Origin: Antedon mediterranea
Taxonomy: Eukaryota > Echinodermata > Crinoidea > Comatulida > Antedonidae
Reading direction: 5' to 3'
DNA length: 64,000 nucleotides
Assembly: GCF_964355755.1 (NCBI RefSeq)
Contig: NC_092670.1
Coordinates: forward strand, 4,551,001-4,615,000
The translations under genes were made by a program, and so were the position numbers. A model generated the notes under the pieces. It saw only the letters and a list, made by a program, of their open reading frames with translations, did not search any database and was not told the DNA's origin. This document shows, in pieces, positions 42,010-52,324 of the stretch. Numbering within the stretch: position 1 is the first letter of the stretch; each line of letters opens with the position of its first letter.

Positions 42010-42624
42010 TATAATATTCGTTCAGTATCATAGCCTAGCTCAACCATATACCGTACTATAGTATTCGTCCAGCATCATAGCCTAGCTCAACCATATACAA
42101 TAGTCATAACGTTTAAGACCATGTAGTTTTTATAACAATAGCCCAACCATATACTATAGTCATAAAGTATATGACCGTGTAGTACGTTTATATAACAATA
42201 GCTCAACCATTATACTATAGTCATAAAGTATATGACCGTGTAGTACGTTTATATAACAGTAGCTCAACCAGATACTATATAGTCATAAAGTTTATGGCCG
42301 TGTAGTTTATATAACAGTAGCTCAACCATATACTATAGTCATAAAGTTTATGGCCGTGTAGTTTATATAACAATAGCTCAACCATATACTAAAGTCATAA
42401 TGTTTATAACCGTGTAGTTTATATAACAGTAGCTCAACCATATACTATAGTCATAAAGTTTATAACCGTGTAGTTTATATAACAATAGCTCAACCATATA
42501 CTATAGTCATAAAGTATATGACCGTGTAGTTTATATAACAGTAGCTCAACCATATACAATAGTCATAAAGTTTATAACCGTGTAGTTTATATATCAGTAG
42601 CTCAACCATATACTATAGTCATAA
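42010..42624. repeat. 56-bp satellite array, left part
   Basis: About 10-11 units of 56 bp with core 'gtagctcaaccatatactat' and 'gtcataaagtttat' run up to the foldback element. The same array resumes at 45497, so it was one array before the insertion. The first units (near 42010-42110) are more diverged. Confidence 0.9.
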
Positions 42625-45496
42625 TAGTAGAGCAGTTAACGCCATAAAAATAGCCAAATTGTGCACTTTATTACCAAAGAATGAAACTTTCCACAAAGTT
42701 TCTTTGATGTATATAGATTCAAAATATCGGGGGGTGCCAAGTGTCCAACGTCCGGTATGGCGGCCATCTTGATTTCAAAATGGCCACCATAAAAACAAAA
42801 AATGTTCATATCTTGGAAACATATAAACAGTAGATTCTGGTGTTAAATTGTTCACAAACCACATATTTCTATTTATTCTAATGAAAAGTTTCGTCCAAAA
42901 ATGACCGGAAATGGCGTTTCTTCCAGTTTGACTTTTGACCTCTTATCTGTATATCTCAGTAACTACTGATCATTTTCAATCGATTTTGGTGTCATTTTGT
43001 TCAGAATAGAGACATTTATATTTGTAGTAATGAAACATTTTCACATAAAATGACTGGAAATACAATTTATAACCTTTGACATATATAATTATGTGAACAT
43101 ACTGTATGTGGTTTAATTGGTATAAATGCACCTAATTTTTTTACCGAAATAAATGACACGGAATTATTATTCTGAATTTTTAACTTTTGATGTGATAGGA
43201 TAGGCATAAAGTATGACAGATCACTGAGTTCATCTATGCCGACTTGTTTGCTAAACTGTGATGTGTCAATTGTTTTTTCGTTGCATCTATAAAAATGTAC
43301 TTCATTTTTATGGTAATGGGCATTTGCTGTAAACCTTTCATCTGAATCCTTTTCCTCGATTTTCTCTTGTCATTGATTTTTTAACAAAATCCGAACTAAA
43401 TCAATTCGTAAAAGACATCTCAATATAATTATTCAAGTAATCCTCAAATTAGTGACATGGACCTACAATATACTGTTCTGTACAAGACCTGTTTAGGCAT
43501 CCACCTGTGGACTTTCACTTTAAAGGTCTTGGTTTCCTAATCATACAAGAAACAATGTCTAATTTAATCAATCAAAGTAGTGGGTCCAAGACCATCCACA
43601 GACAAAGAAGGGGATATAAGACCATCCACAGACAAAGAAGGAGGTATAAGACCATCCACCGACAAAGAAATAAGACCATCCACAGACAAATAAGGGGGTG
43701 TAAGACCATCCACAGACAAATTAAAGGAGTGCAAGACCATCCACACACAAAGAAAGGGGTGTAAGACCATCCACATACAAAAAAGGGGTGTAATACCATC
43801 AACGGACAAAGAAAAGGGTGTAATACCATCAACAGACAAAGAAGGGGGTATAAGATCATCCACAGGCACAGAAGGGGGGTATAAGACCGTCCACAGAAAA
43901 AGAAAGGGGTGTAAGACCATCCACAGACAAAGAAGGGGATGTAGAACCGTCCACAGACAAAGAAGGGGGTGTAAGACCATCCACCACTGACAAAGAAAGG
44001 GGTATAGGACCACTTACAGACAAAGAAGGGGTATAAGACCATCCACAGATAAAAAAAAAGGAGGTGTAGGACCATCCACAGACAAAGAAGGGGTGTCGGA
44101 CCATCCACAGACAAAGAAGGGGATGTAAGACCACCCACAGACAAAGAAGGGGTGTAAGACCATCCACATACAAAGAAGGGATTATAAGACCATCTACAGA
44201 CAAAGAAGTGTGCATAAGACTATTCACAGACAAAGAAGGGGGTGTAGGACCATCCACAGACAAAAAAAGGGGTATAAGACCATCCACAGACAAAGAAAGG
44301 GGTATAAGACCGTCCACAGACAAAGAAAGGGGTGTAAGACCATCCACAGACAAAGAAGTGTGCATAAGACTATTCACAGACAAAGAAGGGGGTGTAGGAC
44401 CATCCACAGAAAAAGAAGGGGGTGTTAGACCATCTACAGACAAAGAAATGGGTGTAAGACCATCCACACATAAAGAAAGGGGTGTAATCAACAGACACAG
44501 AAGTGGGTATAAGACCATCCACAGACAAAGAATGGGGTATAAGACCATCTACAGACAAAGAAGGAGGGTTAGGACCATATTAACCGAGGAAGCATACAAA
44601 ATAAGATGCAATCAAAATAGGCCTACCACTTGGAAAACAATAAATTGTAGAATAACTGTGGCTTAATTGTTGAAATAGAAAGGGTTCTTTGTAAGGTCAT
44701 TAATAATATATTGATATAAACACGATCATCATACTATTCATTTGACAATCAAATACAGTCTGTCTCGAAAAAAAAGCTCATACTATCACCTTTTCGAGGT
44801 TTTACGGTATTCAATAACATGTATGTTATTTCCTCTGTCAAACTATTAAAACTTTTAGCGAATCAGAAGGTGCCAACATCATTGAACTAATGGTACCACC
44901 AAGCACAATGTTTACCAATTTTATGTACTATAATTTAAGTCCATTAATCATTTAATATAATTACGCCTATCAGGTCAAAGTTCAAAATTAGGTGCACTTT
45001 AGACCAACAAAAACCACATACAGTATATCACATAATTAAAAATCAATAAATTAATGTCAAATGTCATAAATTGTATTTCCGGTCATTTTATGTGAAAATG
45101 TTTCATTACTAAAAATATAAATGTATTTATTCTGAACAAAATGACACCAAAATCGATTGAAAATGACCAGTAGTTACAGAGATATACAAATACGAGGTCA
45201 AAGGTTAAACTGTAAGAAACGTCATTTCCGATCATTTTTGGACGAAACTTTTCATTAGAGCAAATAGAAATGTATAGTTTGAGACCAGAATTAAGTCTCT
45301 AATGTGTATAGTTGCCAAGATATTAACATTTTTTGTTTTTATGGTGGCCATTTTGAAATCAAGATGGCCGCCATACCGGACGTTGGACACTTGGCACCCC
45401 CCGATATTTTGAATCTATATACATCAAAGAAACTTTGTGCCAAGTTTCATGCTTTGGTAATAAAATGCACAGCTCATGTCATTAACTGCTCTACTA
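42625..45496. mobile_element. 2.87-kb foldback transposon inserted in the satellite array
   Basis: Exact inverted ends TAGTAGAGCAGTTAA / TTAACTGCTCTACTA are flanked by TAA (42622-42624 and 45497-45499), and removal restores the satellite unit 'gtcaTAAagttt'. The arms are about 550-590 bp (42625-43215 and 44960-45496), roughly 85-90% alike on reading. No transposase is visible. The core holds a 30-bp minisatellite. The 3-bp TAA duplication would fit the Harbinger superfamily, but that is inference. Confidence 0.9.
43585..44578. repeat. Minisatellite, about 33 x 29-32 bp, core of the foldback element
   Basis: Variable units of the form 'agaccatccacagacaaaga' plus 'aggggtgta' run for about 1 kb. 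All long open frames here, on both strands, are translations of the repeat (for example PSTDKERGIR on plus, SLSVDGLTP on minus) and should not be called genes. Confidence 0.93.
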
Positions 45497-45716
45497 TAAA
45501 GTTTATGGCCGTGTAGTTTATATAACAGTAGCTCAACCTATACTATAGTCATAAAGTATATGACCGTGTAGTTTATATAACAGTAGCTCAACCATATACT
45601 ATAGTCATAAAGTTTATAACCGTGTAGTTTATATAACAATAGCTCAACCATATACTATAGTCATAAAGTTTGTGACCATGTAGTTTATATAACAGTAGCT
45701 CAACCATATACTATAA
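45497..45716. repeat. 56-bp satellite array, right part
   Basis: About four further units of the array interrupted at 42624, same 'gtagctcaaccatatactat' core and same phase once the foldback element and TAA duplication are removed. Confidence 0.88.
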
Positions 45717-45984
45717 TTATTGTATTGTCAAGGGCCCTAATGATCAGCTTTGCAGGAAACATGTTTATAATAAAAGCTGTGGTGAAAACAAATATTCCAT
45801 CAAGTCGTCCTTTTGGTTATTCTATTTAAAATTTGCTATTTAACGTCGATATCTGGTTGATGAGTAAAGTTGTTATGATGCCATCTACGAATTAACCCTA
45901 AAGACGACGATGTCATTTGAATTTGGAACTTATTTGTATTCGTTGTCGTACTCATGTATATGCATGATAATAATCATAACCAAA

Positions 45985-46690
45985 TTCTTATTCTTATTCT
46001 TTTATTGCCAAATATAAAATACATGAAGAACACGACATACAAAAAAACAATAGAACCAACTGAGTGAGCTGGCATGGGACACAAAAGCGATCCTAATCAC
46101 TGTGACTTAAAGCCTGAGTTCCCCACTCACCCAGTTTCACAAGCAATGAATATACCATCTTAAAATATAATATACCAAAATTCCAAAGCTAAGTTTAAAT
46201 CATATAAAGAAAATATATATATATATAAAAAGTATATTAAATTACATACATAGGCCTAATCATTATCGGAGAACAAATTTATTTTAAGTTTAGCAAGGAA
46301 TGTAGGGAAATAATCCAATAGCAGGGAATCTTTCACTTCATCATGAATGTCTTCCCACAGTTGCGGGAAGACATGGATAACTGAGCGATGCAAACAGTTA
46401 GTCCGTGCATACAAATGCTTGACGTCGAGTATTGACGCATACATTTTCGCGGATACTTTTTACAATCAATAGAAGTGTTTTACATACAAATGATGTTAAA
46501 AGATAGCTTCTTCGGCTCGATAGACGGGGCCAATTGAGTTGTTTTAATCTAATATCATACTCCATATCTGTTTCAATGCTAGCCGTGTGGCTCTACGTTG
46601 AACAGATTCGATCTTATCAATCAATTTTACAGTCTGGGGAATTGCCATGCGGGAATCGCATATTCGAGTATGGGAATGATAAGAGCTCGG
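45985..46690 (-). pseudogene. LINE reverse transcriptase C-terminal remnant upstream of TRIM-like gene 2
   Basis: On the minus strand, from right to left, the broken frame reads 'RALIIPILEYAIPAWQ', 'KLIDKIESVQRRATRLALKQ' and the tail frame 46444-46256 ('LYARTNCLHRSVIHVFPQLW ... FLAKLKINLFSDND'), the standard C-terminal layout of CR1-like RTs. Stops interrupt it. The 3' end (45985-46020 on plus) is AT-rich with repeated 'attctt'. Transcription would point away from the TRIM-like gene. Confidence 0.65.
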
Positions 46691-46865
46691 TATAATGCAA
46701 ATACAGCTGCTGACAAATTACAAAGCAAGCAGACAAATTAAACAAAAAAAAATCAATAGACCTATAATACTTCTGGAAATATTAGTAAGCTATAAACCTA
46801 TTTCTAGATTTACACGTCGTCGACGGCGCTTGGTAGTAAAACTATCCGAGAATTTAAAGCAGAAA

Positions 46866-47927
46866 ATGGCAAAGCGAGAAGATAAAGATCCCATAAGAAC
46901 GTTTGTGGAAAATCTTACGGAATGTTCATTGTGCTTTGAAGAAATGGACCAGCCTAAATTTCTTACGTGTGGACATTCTTTTTGCCTAAACTGTCTACAG
47001 AAGCAATGTGATTCAATTGCAACAAATCAACGTCATCGGACTGTTTCTAATATTGTGTGTGCTTTGTGTAGAAAGTCAACCCAACTTCCTAGCACTGGTC
47101 TAAAAACACTCCCTTCGTCTTTTCTGGTCGAAGACGCAAAGGGATGTTTGAAAACTGCTGATAGCTTGGGTCTAACTAAGGTTAGGCTGCCGATGTGTGA
47201 GAATTCTGATCATAACCAAGTTTTAAACATATGGTGTGAAACTTGCTTGGAACTTATTTGTATTCGTTGTCATAACCAACAATTACATCGTCGACACAAT
47301 GTGAGTCATGTGACTTTTATTGAAGCATTCCATAAATATCGTACAAAAAAATACAAATTTGAAAATAAACATTCAGAAATGGAAAAAGCTTTTACTGATT
47401 TGCGATTGGTACAGTCTCAATGCCAAAAGGACTATGAATCATCTGTGAGTGAGATTGACAAACTAAAAAAGGAAAAAAAAGACATAACAAAACGTGCAAA
47501 CAGGGAACAAAAAATCCATAAAAACATCATTGAAAAACATCGAAAAGAAATTGAATCAATGGTTGAAAAGATTAAGGATATTGAAATACAAAAGAGTACA
47601 ATTGCAGAATGTGCACAAAATGATATGGAAAAACACAAAATGATTTTAGAGTCATACCAAAAAGATATGGAGAAGATACAGTCTGAAAAACAAGAAATAC
47701 AAAAAGAGTCAAATGTATTTCATGATTTCATTACATTCATCTATATTGTCCTATATCTTTACTATTTATATCAATGGCCGTTATACACTATTCTATTAAA
47801 TATTATTACCAGCTGTACATACATAGGTAATAGCGCCAGGATTTCTCCTTCGGGGAGGAGACGAGAGCAATATGTCCCGAGGTGGAGTCCATACGTGCCA
47901 CCCCAAAAAAAGAAGAAAAAGAAGTAA
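46866..47927 (+). CDS. TRIM-like RING / B-box / coiled-coil protein with membrane tail (gene 2)
   Basis: Intronless, 353 aa from ATG 46866, nearly the same as gene 1 over the RING and B-box (one residue shorter: FEEMDQ instead of FEEEMDQ). All eight RING ligands and all B-box2 ligands are kept. The coiled coil is much shorter, with only about one 60-residue repeat ('HKMILESYQKDMEKIQSEKQE'), then a hydrophobic tail segment (about 290-320), then a polar cytosolic end 'SGRRREQYVPRWSPYVPPQ' and a short Lys run. The end sequence differs from gene 1 but matches gene 3. A decayed minus-strand LINE ends about 175 bases upstream. Function inferred as in gene 1: membrane-anchored ubiquitin ligase. Confidence 0.87.
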   Translation: MAKREDKDPIRTFVENLTECSLCFEEMDQPKFLTCGHSFCLNCLQKQCDSIATNQRHRTVSNIVCALCRKSTQLPSTGLKTLPSSFLVEDAKGCLKTADSLGLTKVRLPMCENSDHNQVLNIWCETCLELICIRCHNQQLHRRHNVSHVTFIEAFHKYRTKKYKFENKHSEMEKAFTDLRLVQSQCQKDYESSVSEIDKLKKEKKDITKRANREQKIHKNIIEKHRKEIESMVEKIKDIEIQKSTIAECAQNDMEKHKMILESYQKDMEKIQSEKQEIQKESNVFHDFITFIYIVLYLYYLYQWPLYTILLNIITSCTYIGNSARISPSGRRREQYVPRWSPYVPPQKKKKKK

Positions 47928-48560
47928 AACAACCTGTATGCTGCAGCATCAATAGCCCGATAAGCCAACAGTAGGCCTGCACTATTTACGTTCATGGTAC
48001 AGTACTAAAATACTATATATGCTTGTAATCTCAACATTTTTAATCGACAAACGTGGCAAAGTATTCCAACGAAGAAAGTGATTCAATGGTCAAAATTATT
48101 TTTATTTACATGACTATAAAGATTCATATCAAACGAAATCAATTCAAAGCTACGGTAAATGTTACAGGCCTTAAACATGCCATGGACATGCGCACATGAA
48201 TGAATCCCTGTTCCAGAGATGTAGGCCTAGAAAAATTATTTCGACTACACCAAGTCTTTCTTTTCTACTTTACGATTTGTGAAATTTTAAGCAAAGTAGC
48301 ATTTGAAACAGATATAAATCCAAAAGCAAACTACTGAAAAAATGGCAATGATTTATTTATTCTTACAACCAACAGTGAAAGGCACCAATTACATGTTGTT
48401 GTTGTTGCGGGTAGCAGTGGCTGGATCTCAATGGATAAAGAAAATAAAATAGAGCAAAAAGCTAAATCAAAACGATAATTAAGTAAAACAGCCAGAAAAA
48501 TTAGCAGAGCTTTCGGGTAACACTAGCCCTTCATCAGTGCAAATGAGAGTACTTGGACAT
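47928..48560. repeat. 3' flank of gene 2, duplicated downstream of gene 3
   Basis: Sequence after the stop (gtaaaacaacc, catcaatagcc, ggtacagtact, gattcatat, cctgttccagagatgtaggc ...) runs parallel to 51302-51935 for about 630 bp with scattered differences. This shows that genes 2 and 3 arose by duplication of a unit including the 3' flank. The flank ends in the hammerhead-like core at 48502-48537. Confidence 0.85.
48502..48537 (-). ncRNA. Hammerhead-ribozyme-like core (copy 1)
   Basis: On the minus strand: CTGATGA, 16 bases with GGG...CCC pairing, GAAA, then GC-TCT-GC, then TA. The GC-TCT-GC closes a 2-bp stem plus the A-U pair expected for the very short stem III of hammerheads found in Penelope-like elements, and the following A fits the cleavage-site position. 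Against it: an extra A after CTGATGA and no clear stem I. It is best read as a retroelement-derived, possibly inactive motif. Confidence 0.35.
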
Positions 48561-48589
48561 ATTAATTATATAAGAATAATTATAAACCA

Positions 48590-49735
48590 AGAACAATCAT
48601 GATTTAGGAAAAGTATGGAACCATGGATAATCACATTTGAATATTTATGGGAGAGTTTTTGTTACCTTTATTGATTTAAAATGTGCATTGAATATTCGAT
48701 TCCAAATTAATACCAAACTTACAATATGGATCAGAGATCTGAGGTTTTAAAGAAATCTGGAATATTGAACAGATTCATAACCAGTTGTGTCGAGATATAT
48801 GTTCTAGGAATTGCGCCAACATCTTAACCCTTTGGACGATTTCTTTATCTTATCTTATTTCTTTAACAACAATTACTTAATATTATTTGATATTGGTTAT
48901 TATATTATTTAGACCGACATACAATAGTACATTTATTTCAAAGTCTTTTCAAATAGTAAGAGATTAATCTTTTTTCTTTAAAACTCTATTTAAAACATGG
49001 AGAACAGAAATTGGTCGATAAATTAAGTAATTATGTTTTCCCTCTCTTCAAATGCATGTATGCATTTGCAACTATTGCAACTATTCATTTAATATTAAAA
49101 GAAAAGTCCTCGATGCTGCTTTATTGTCCAGTATATTATATAGTTGTGAATCATGGATGTCAAATTCATTTAAATCTATTCAGGTATTATATATGTCAGC
49201 GATAAAAGCACTCTTAAGAGTTAGATCATCCACAGCTAATGATATTTGTCTGATCGAACTGGGTTACCCGTCAATTGACGCCATGGTAAAGCAGGTTCAA
49301 TATAAGTTTTTTAATAAAACATTAAATGAAAGGGAGAATATGAATGACGACCCGTTTATGATGGCATGGTCAATATGTCGACTTGCTCAAACTCCATTTT
49401 ATCGTTGTTTGTAGTATTTTAGAGATTCTTGATCACCGTAATAATGATATAACTAGATTTCGTAACCGTGTGTTAGAATCCACGCGTACTAAAATTTGTA
49501 CATATTGTCTCACTTTGAATCCTTCTCTCGATATTCATCCGATGTATTTTGATCATAATGTACCTGAGCATGAAAGGTTAGCTTTCTCACGTTTACGACT
49601 TATATCGTTATAACCTTGGAATAGAAACCGGGCGGTGGTCTTGCACTCCACCCGATGAACGTCTTTGTAAATGCGGCAAAGTGCAGACCGAGCTTCACGC
49701 ATTATGTGGACACTGTTATCCTCAGTTGTCAATAA
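48590..49735 (+). pseudogene. LINE remnant upstream of TRIM-like gene 3
   Basis: 48590-49030 is homologous to 38815-39300 (RT motif A region). It is followed, uniquely here, by about 700 bp encoding the RT C-terminus: 'KRKVLDAALLSSILYSCESW', 'LYMSAIKALLRVRSS', then after frame changes 'RFRNRVLESTRTKICTYC', 'HERLAFSRLRL', 'ETGRWSCTPPDERLCKCGKVQTELHALCGHC', the usual end of one non-LTR clade. The flank of gene 1 seems to lack this 700-bp part by deletion. Frameshifts make the element dead. Confidence 0.72.
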
Positions 49736-49753
49736 AAGATAATAATAATATGT

Positions 49754-50064
49754 GTATTTCTTTGAGGATCGAATTAGTGTTTTTATGCGACTCTACTGTA
49801 TCTTTTTCAATTGTTAAAAGAACTGTACAATTTAATTTACATTCTAGTTTGTGGTTTATTTCACAATTGTATTGCACAACAACTAGCAAAAGTGAAGGCA
49901 AAAGTTGAAAGTTGAAATACAAAGCAGATAAAAAATACAATCAATAGACCTTTGTACTTCATTAAATTATGATTTGTAAAAGTATTTCCTGTCCCTCGAT
50001 AAATTTACACCGACGTCGCTTGGTAACAAGATTGGTAGTGAAATATTCGAGAAATTAGCAGAAA
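49754..50064 (+). repeat. 5' flank of TRIM-like gene 3, homologous to the flank of gene 1
   Basis: This segment parallels 39815-40129 base for base with few changes (tttgaggat, gtttgtggtttatttcac, gcacaacaactagcaaaagtg, agacctttgtacttc), ending at the start codon. It therefore probably contains the promoter carried along with the gene copies, or the 3' UTR of the adjoining LINE. Confidence 0.8.
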
Positions 50065-51301
50065 ATGGCAAAACGAGAAGATAAAGACCCCGTAAGAACG
50101 TTTGTGGAAAATCTTACGGAATGTTCATTGTGCTTTGAAGAAATGGACCAGCCTAAATTTCTTACGTGTGGACATTCTTTTTGCCTAAACAGAAGCAATG
50201 TGATTCAATTGCAACAAATCAACGTCATCGGACTGTTTCTAATATTGTGTGTGCTTTGTGTAGAAAGTCAACCCAACTTCCTAGCACTGGCCTAAAAACA
50301 CTCCCTTCGTCCTTTCTGGTAGAAGACGCAAAAGGATGTTTGAAAACTGCTGATAATTTGGGTCTAACTAAGGTATTAGGCTGCCAATGTGTGAGAATTC
50401 TGATCATAACCAAGTTTTAAACATATGGTGTGAAACTTGCTTGGAACTTATTTGCATTCGTTGTCGTAAAAAACGATTACATCGTCGACACAATGTGAGT
50501 AACGTGACTTTTACTGAAGCATTCCAGAAATATCGTACAAAAAAATACAAATTTGAAAATAAACTTTCAGAAATGGAAAAAGCTTATACTGATTTGCGAT
50601 TGGTACAATCTCAATGCCAAAAGGACTACGAATCATCGGTGAGTGAGATTGAGAAATTAAAAAAGGAAAAAAAGAATATAACAAAACGTGCAAACAGGGA
50701 ACAACAAATACATAAAAACATAATTGTAAAACATCATCAAGAAATTAAATCAATGGTTGATAAGATCAAGAGTGTTGAAATACAAAATAGTAAAGCAGAA
50801 TGTGCGCAACCCGATTTGGAGAAACATAAAATGATTCTAGAGTCATATCAAAAACAGATGGAGAAAATACAGTCTGAAAAACAAGAATTACAACATAGAC
50901 TCGAAATTCAAAATGAAATGATTAAGAGCGGGCTAGCTATTGCAGAGGGTGCTGGAAGAGAACATAAATTCAAAACACACACCGAGTCATTCGTTGATGA
51001 GGAAATAAGAAAAATTGGAAGGGACAGTGACGTCTTGAATCTGGAGACAGAGCCAAATGTATTTGATCTTTTCATGTCAATCATCTTTTTTATCCTATTT
51101 CTTTACTGTTTATATCAATGGCCGTTATACACAGTTATTATACTTATTGTTGCCTGCTGTTGTTGTATTCCCATCATTCACGCAAACAACATATCCAATG
51201 GCGCCATGATTTCTCCATCTGGAAGGAGGAGAGAGCAATATGTCCCGACGTTGGGTTCATACGTGCTACTCCACAAAAAAAAAAAGAAAAAAAAGAAGTA
51301 A
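50065..51301 (+). pseudogene. TRIM-like gene 3, RING disrupted by two frameshifts
   Basis: The start and first half of the RING (C20, C23, C-x-H) match gene 2, but a 7-bp deletion at 50190/50191 removes the codons around the second Cys pair and shifts the frame; a 2-bp insertion near 50374 shifts it again. The net change is -5, so the frames never rejoin. From an internal ATG at 50387 an intact 304-aa frame keeps the whole B-box, a coiled coil with about two of the 60-residue repeats, a hydrophobic tail and 'SGRRREQYVP' plus poly-Lys. It is either a pseudogene or a RING-less B-box protein made from the internal start; I favour pseudogene. Confidence 0.85.
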
Positions 51302-51935
51302 AACAACCTTTACGTTGCATCAATAGCCGGATATTCCAACAGTAGGCTTGCACTATTTACGGTCATGGTACAGTACTCTAATACTAGATATGTTTGTAAT
51401 CTCAACATTTTTTACTCGACATAAACGTGGCAAAGTATTCCAAAGAAGAAAGCGCTGCAACGGTCAAATTTATTTTATTTACATGACTATAAAGATTCAT
51501 ATTAAACGAAATCAATTCAAACTACGGTAAATGTGACAGGCCTTAAACATGGACATGCGCACATGAATGAATTCCTGTTCCAGAGATGTAGGCCTAAAAT
51601 AATTATTTCGACTACACCAACTTAAGTCTTTCTTTTCTACTTTACGATTAGTGAAATTTTAAGCCTAATAGCATTTGAAACAGATATAAATCCAAAAGAA
51701 AACTACTGAAAAATGCCAATGTTTTATTTAATCTTACAACAGACAGTGCAAGGCACCAATTACATGATGTTGTTGTTAAGGGTAGCAGTGGCTGGCTCTC
51801 AATAGATTTATACCAAATAAAATAAGCAAAAAGCTAAATCAAAATGATAAAGTAAAACAGCCAGAAAAATTAGCAGAGCTTTCGGCCAACACTAGCCCTT
51901 CATCAGTGCAAGTGAGAGTACTTGGATATATTATA
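51302..51935. repeat. 3' flank of gene 3, duplicate of the gene 2 flank
   Basis: Parallel to 47928-48560, ending with the second hammerhead-like core at 51871-51906 and followed by unrelated AT-rich sequence. Confidence 0.85.
51871..51906 (-). ncRNA. Hammerhead-ribozyme-like core (copy 2)
   Basis: Same layout as 48502-48537, with the spacer changed at its 3' side (GGCC instead of ACCC before GAAA). CTGATGA, GAAA and the GC-TCT-GC-TA part are unchanged. The change weakens the GGG/CCC pairing but allows GGC/GCC instead. Confidence 0.35.
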
Positions 51936-52241
51936 TATATAAAACAAGTAATAATTAAAAAAAGAACTTTAAATATAAATTATGCTTTAGTTAAAGACAC
52001 ACTAGGAATCAGATGAGAAAGTCCTAGCTGGCACAACAACCTGCTGCATTTGCAAGTATTTTTAAAAGGGTTTTTGTTTTTTTTATTAAGATAAAATAAA
52101 TTGAATTAAAAAAGTTCAGAATGTTGATTGATGTTTAGCTTTACATCCAACAAAACTCATAAACTACAGTTTAAGTTAAAACATTACAATATTACAAAAA
52201 TGAAACCCAATTTTTGTCCATGAATCTCTAAAACTCCATTA

Positions 52242-52302
52242 TTTATTGCGCTAAAAAGTTAAACAACTAAACTTGGATACTATCTATTACACCATATTTA
52301 TT
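52242..52302 (-). terminator. Candidate ASNS polyadenylation signals
   Basis: AATAAA on the gene strand appears at 52302-52297 and 52247-52242, 23 and about 78 bases after the stop; the second gives a more usual 3' UTR length. Confidence 0.45.
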
Positions 52303-52324
52303 CAATATAAGGTTAGAGGGCGGT

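Noticed and set aside
43564-44666. Several long open frames (up to 230 aa) on both strands with repeated 'SLSVDGL' or 'STDKERG' motifs
   Set aside because: They are read-through of a 30-bp minisatellite whose unit length permits open frames on both strands; they overlap each other and have no start context, domain or flanking exons.
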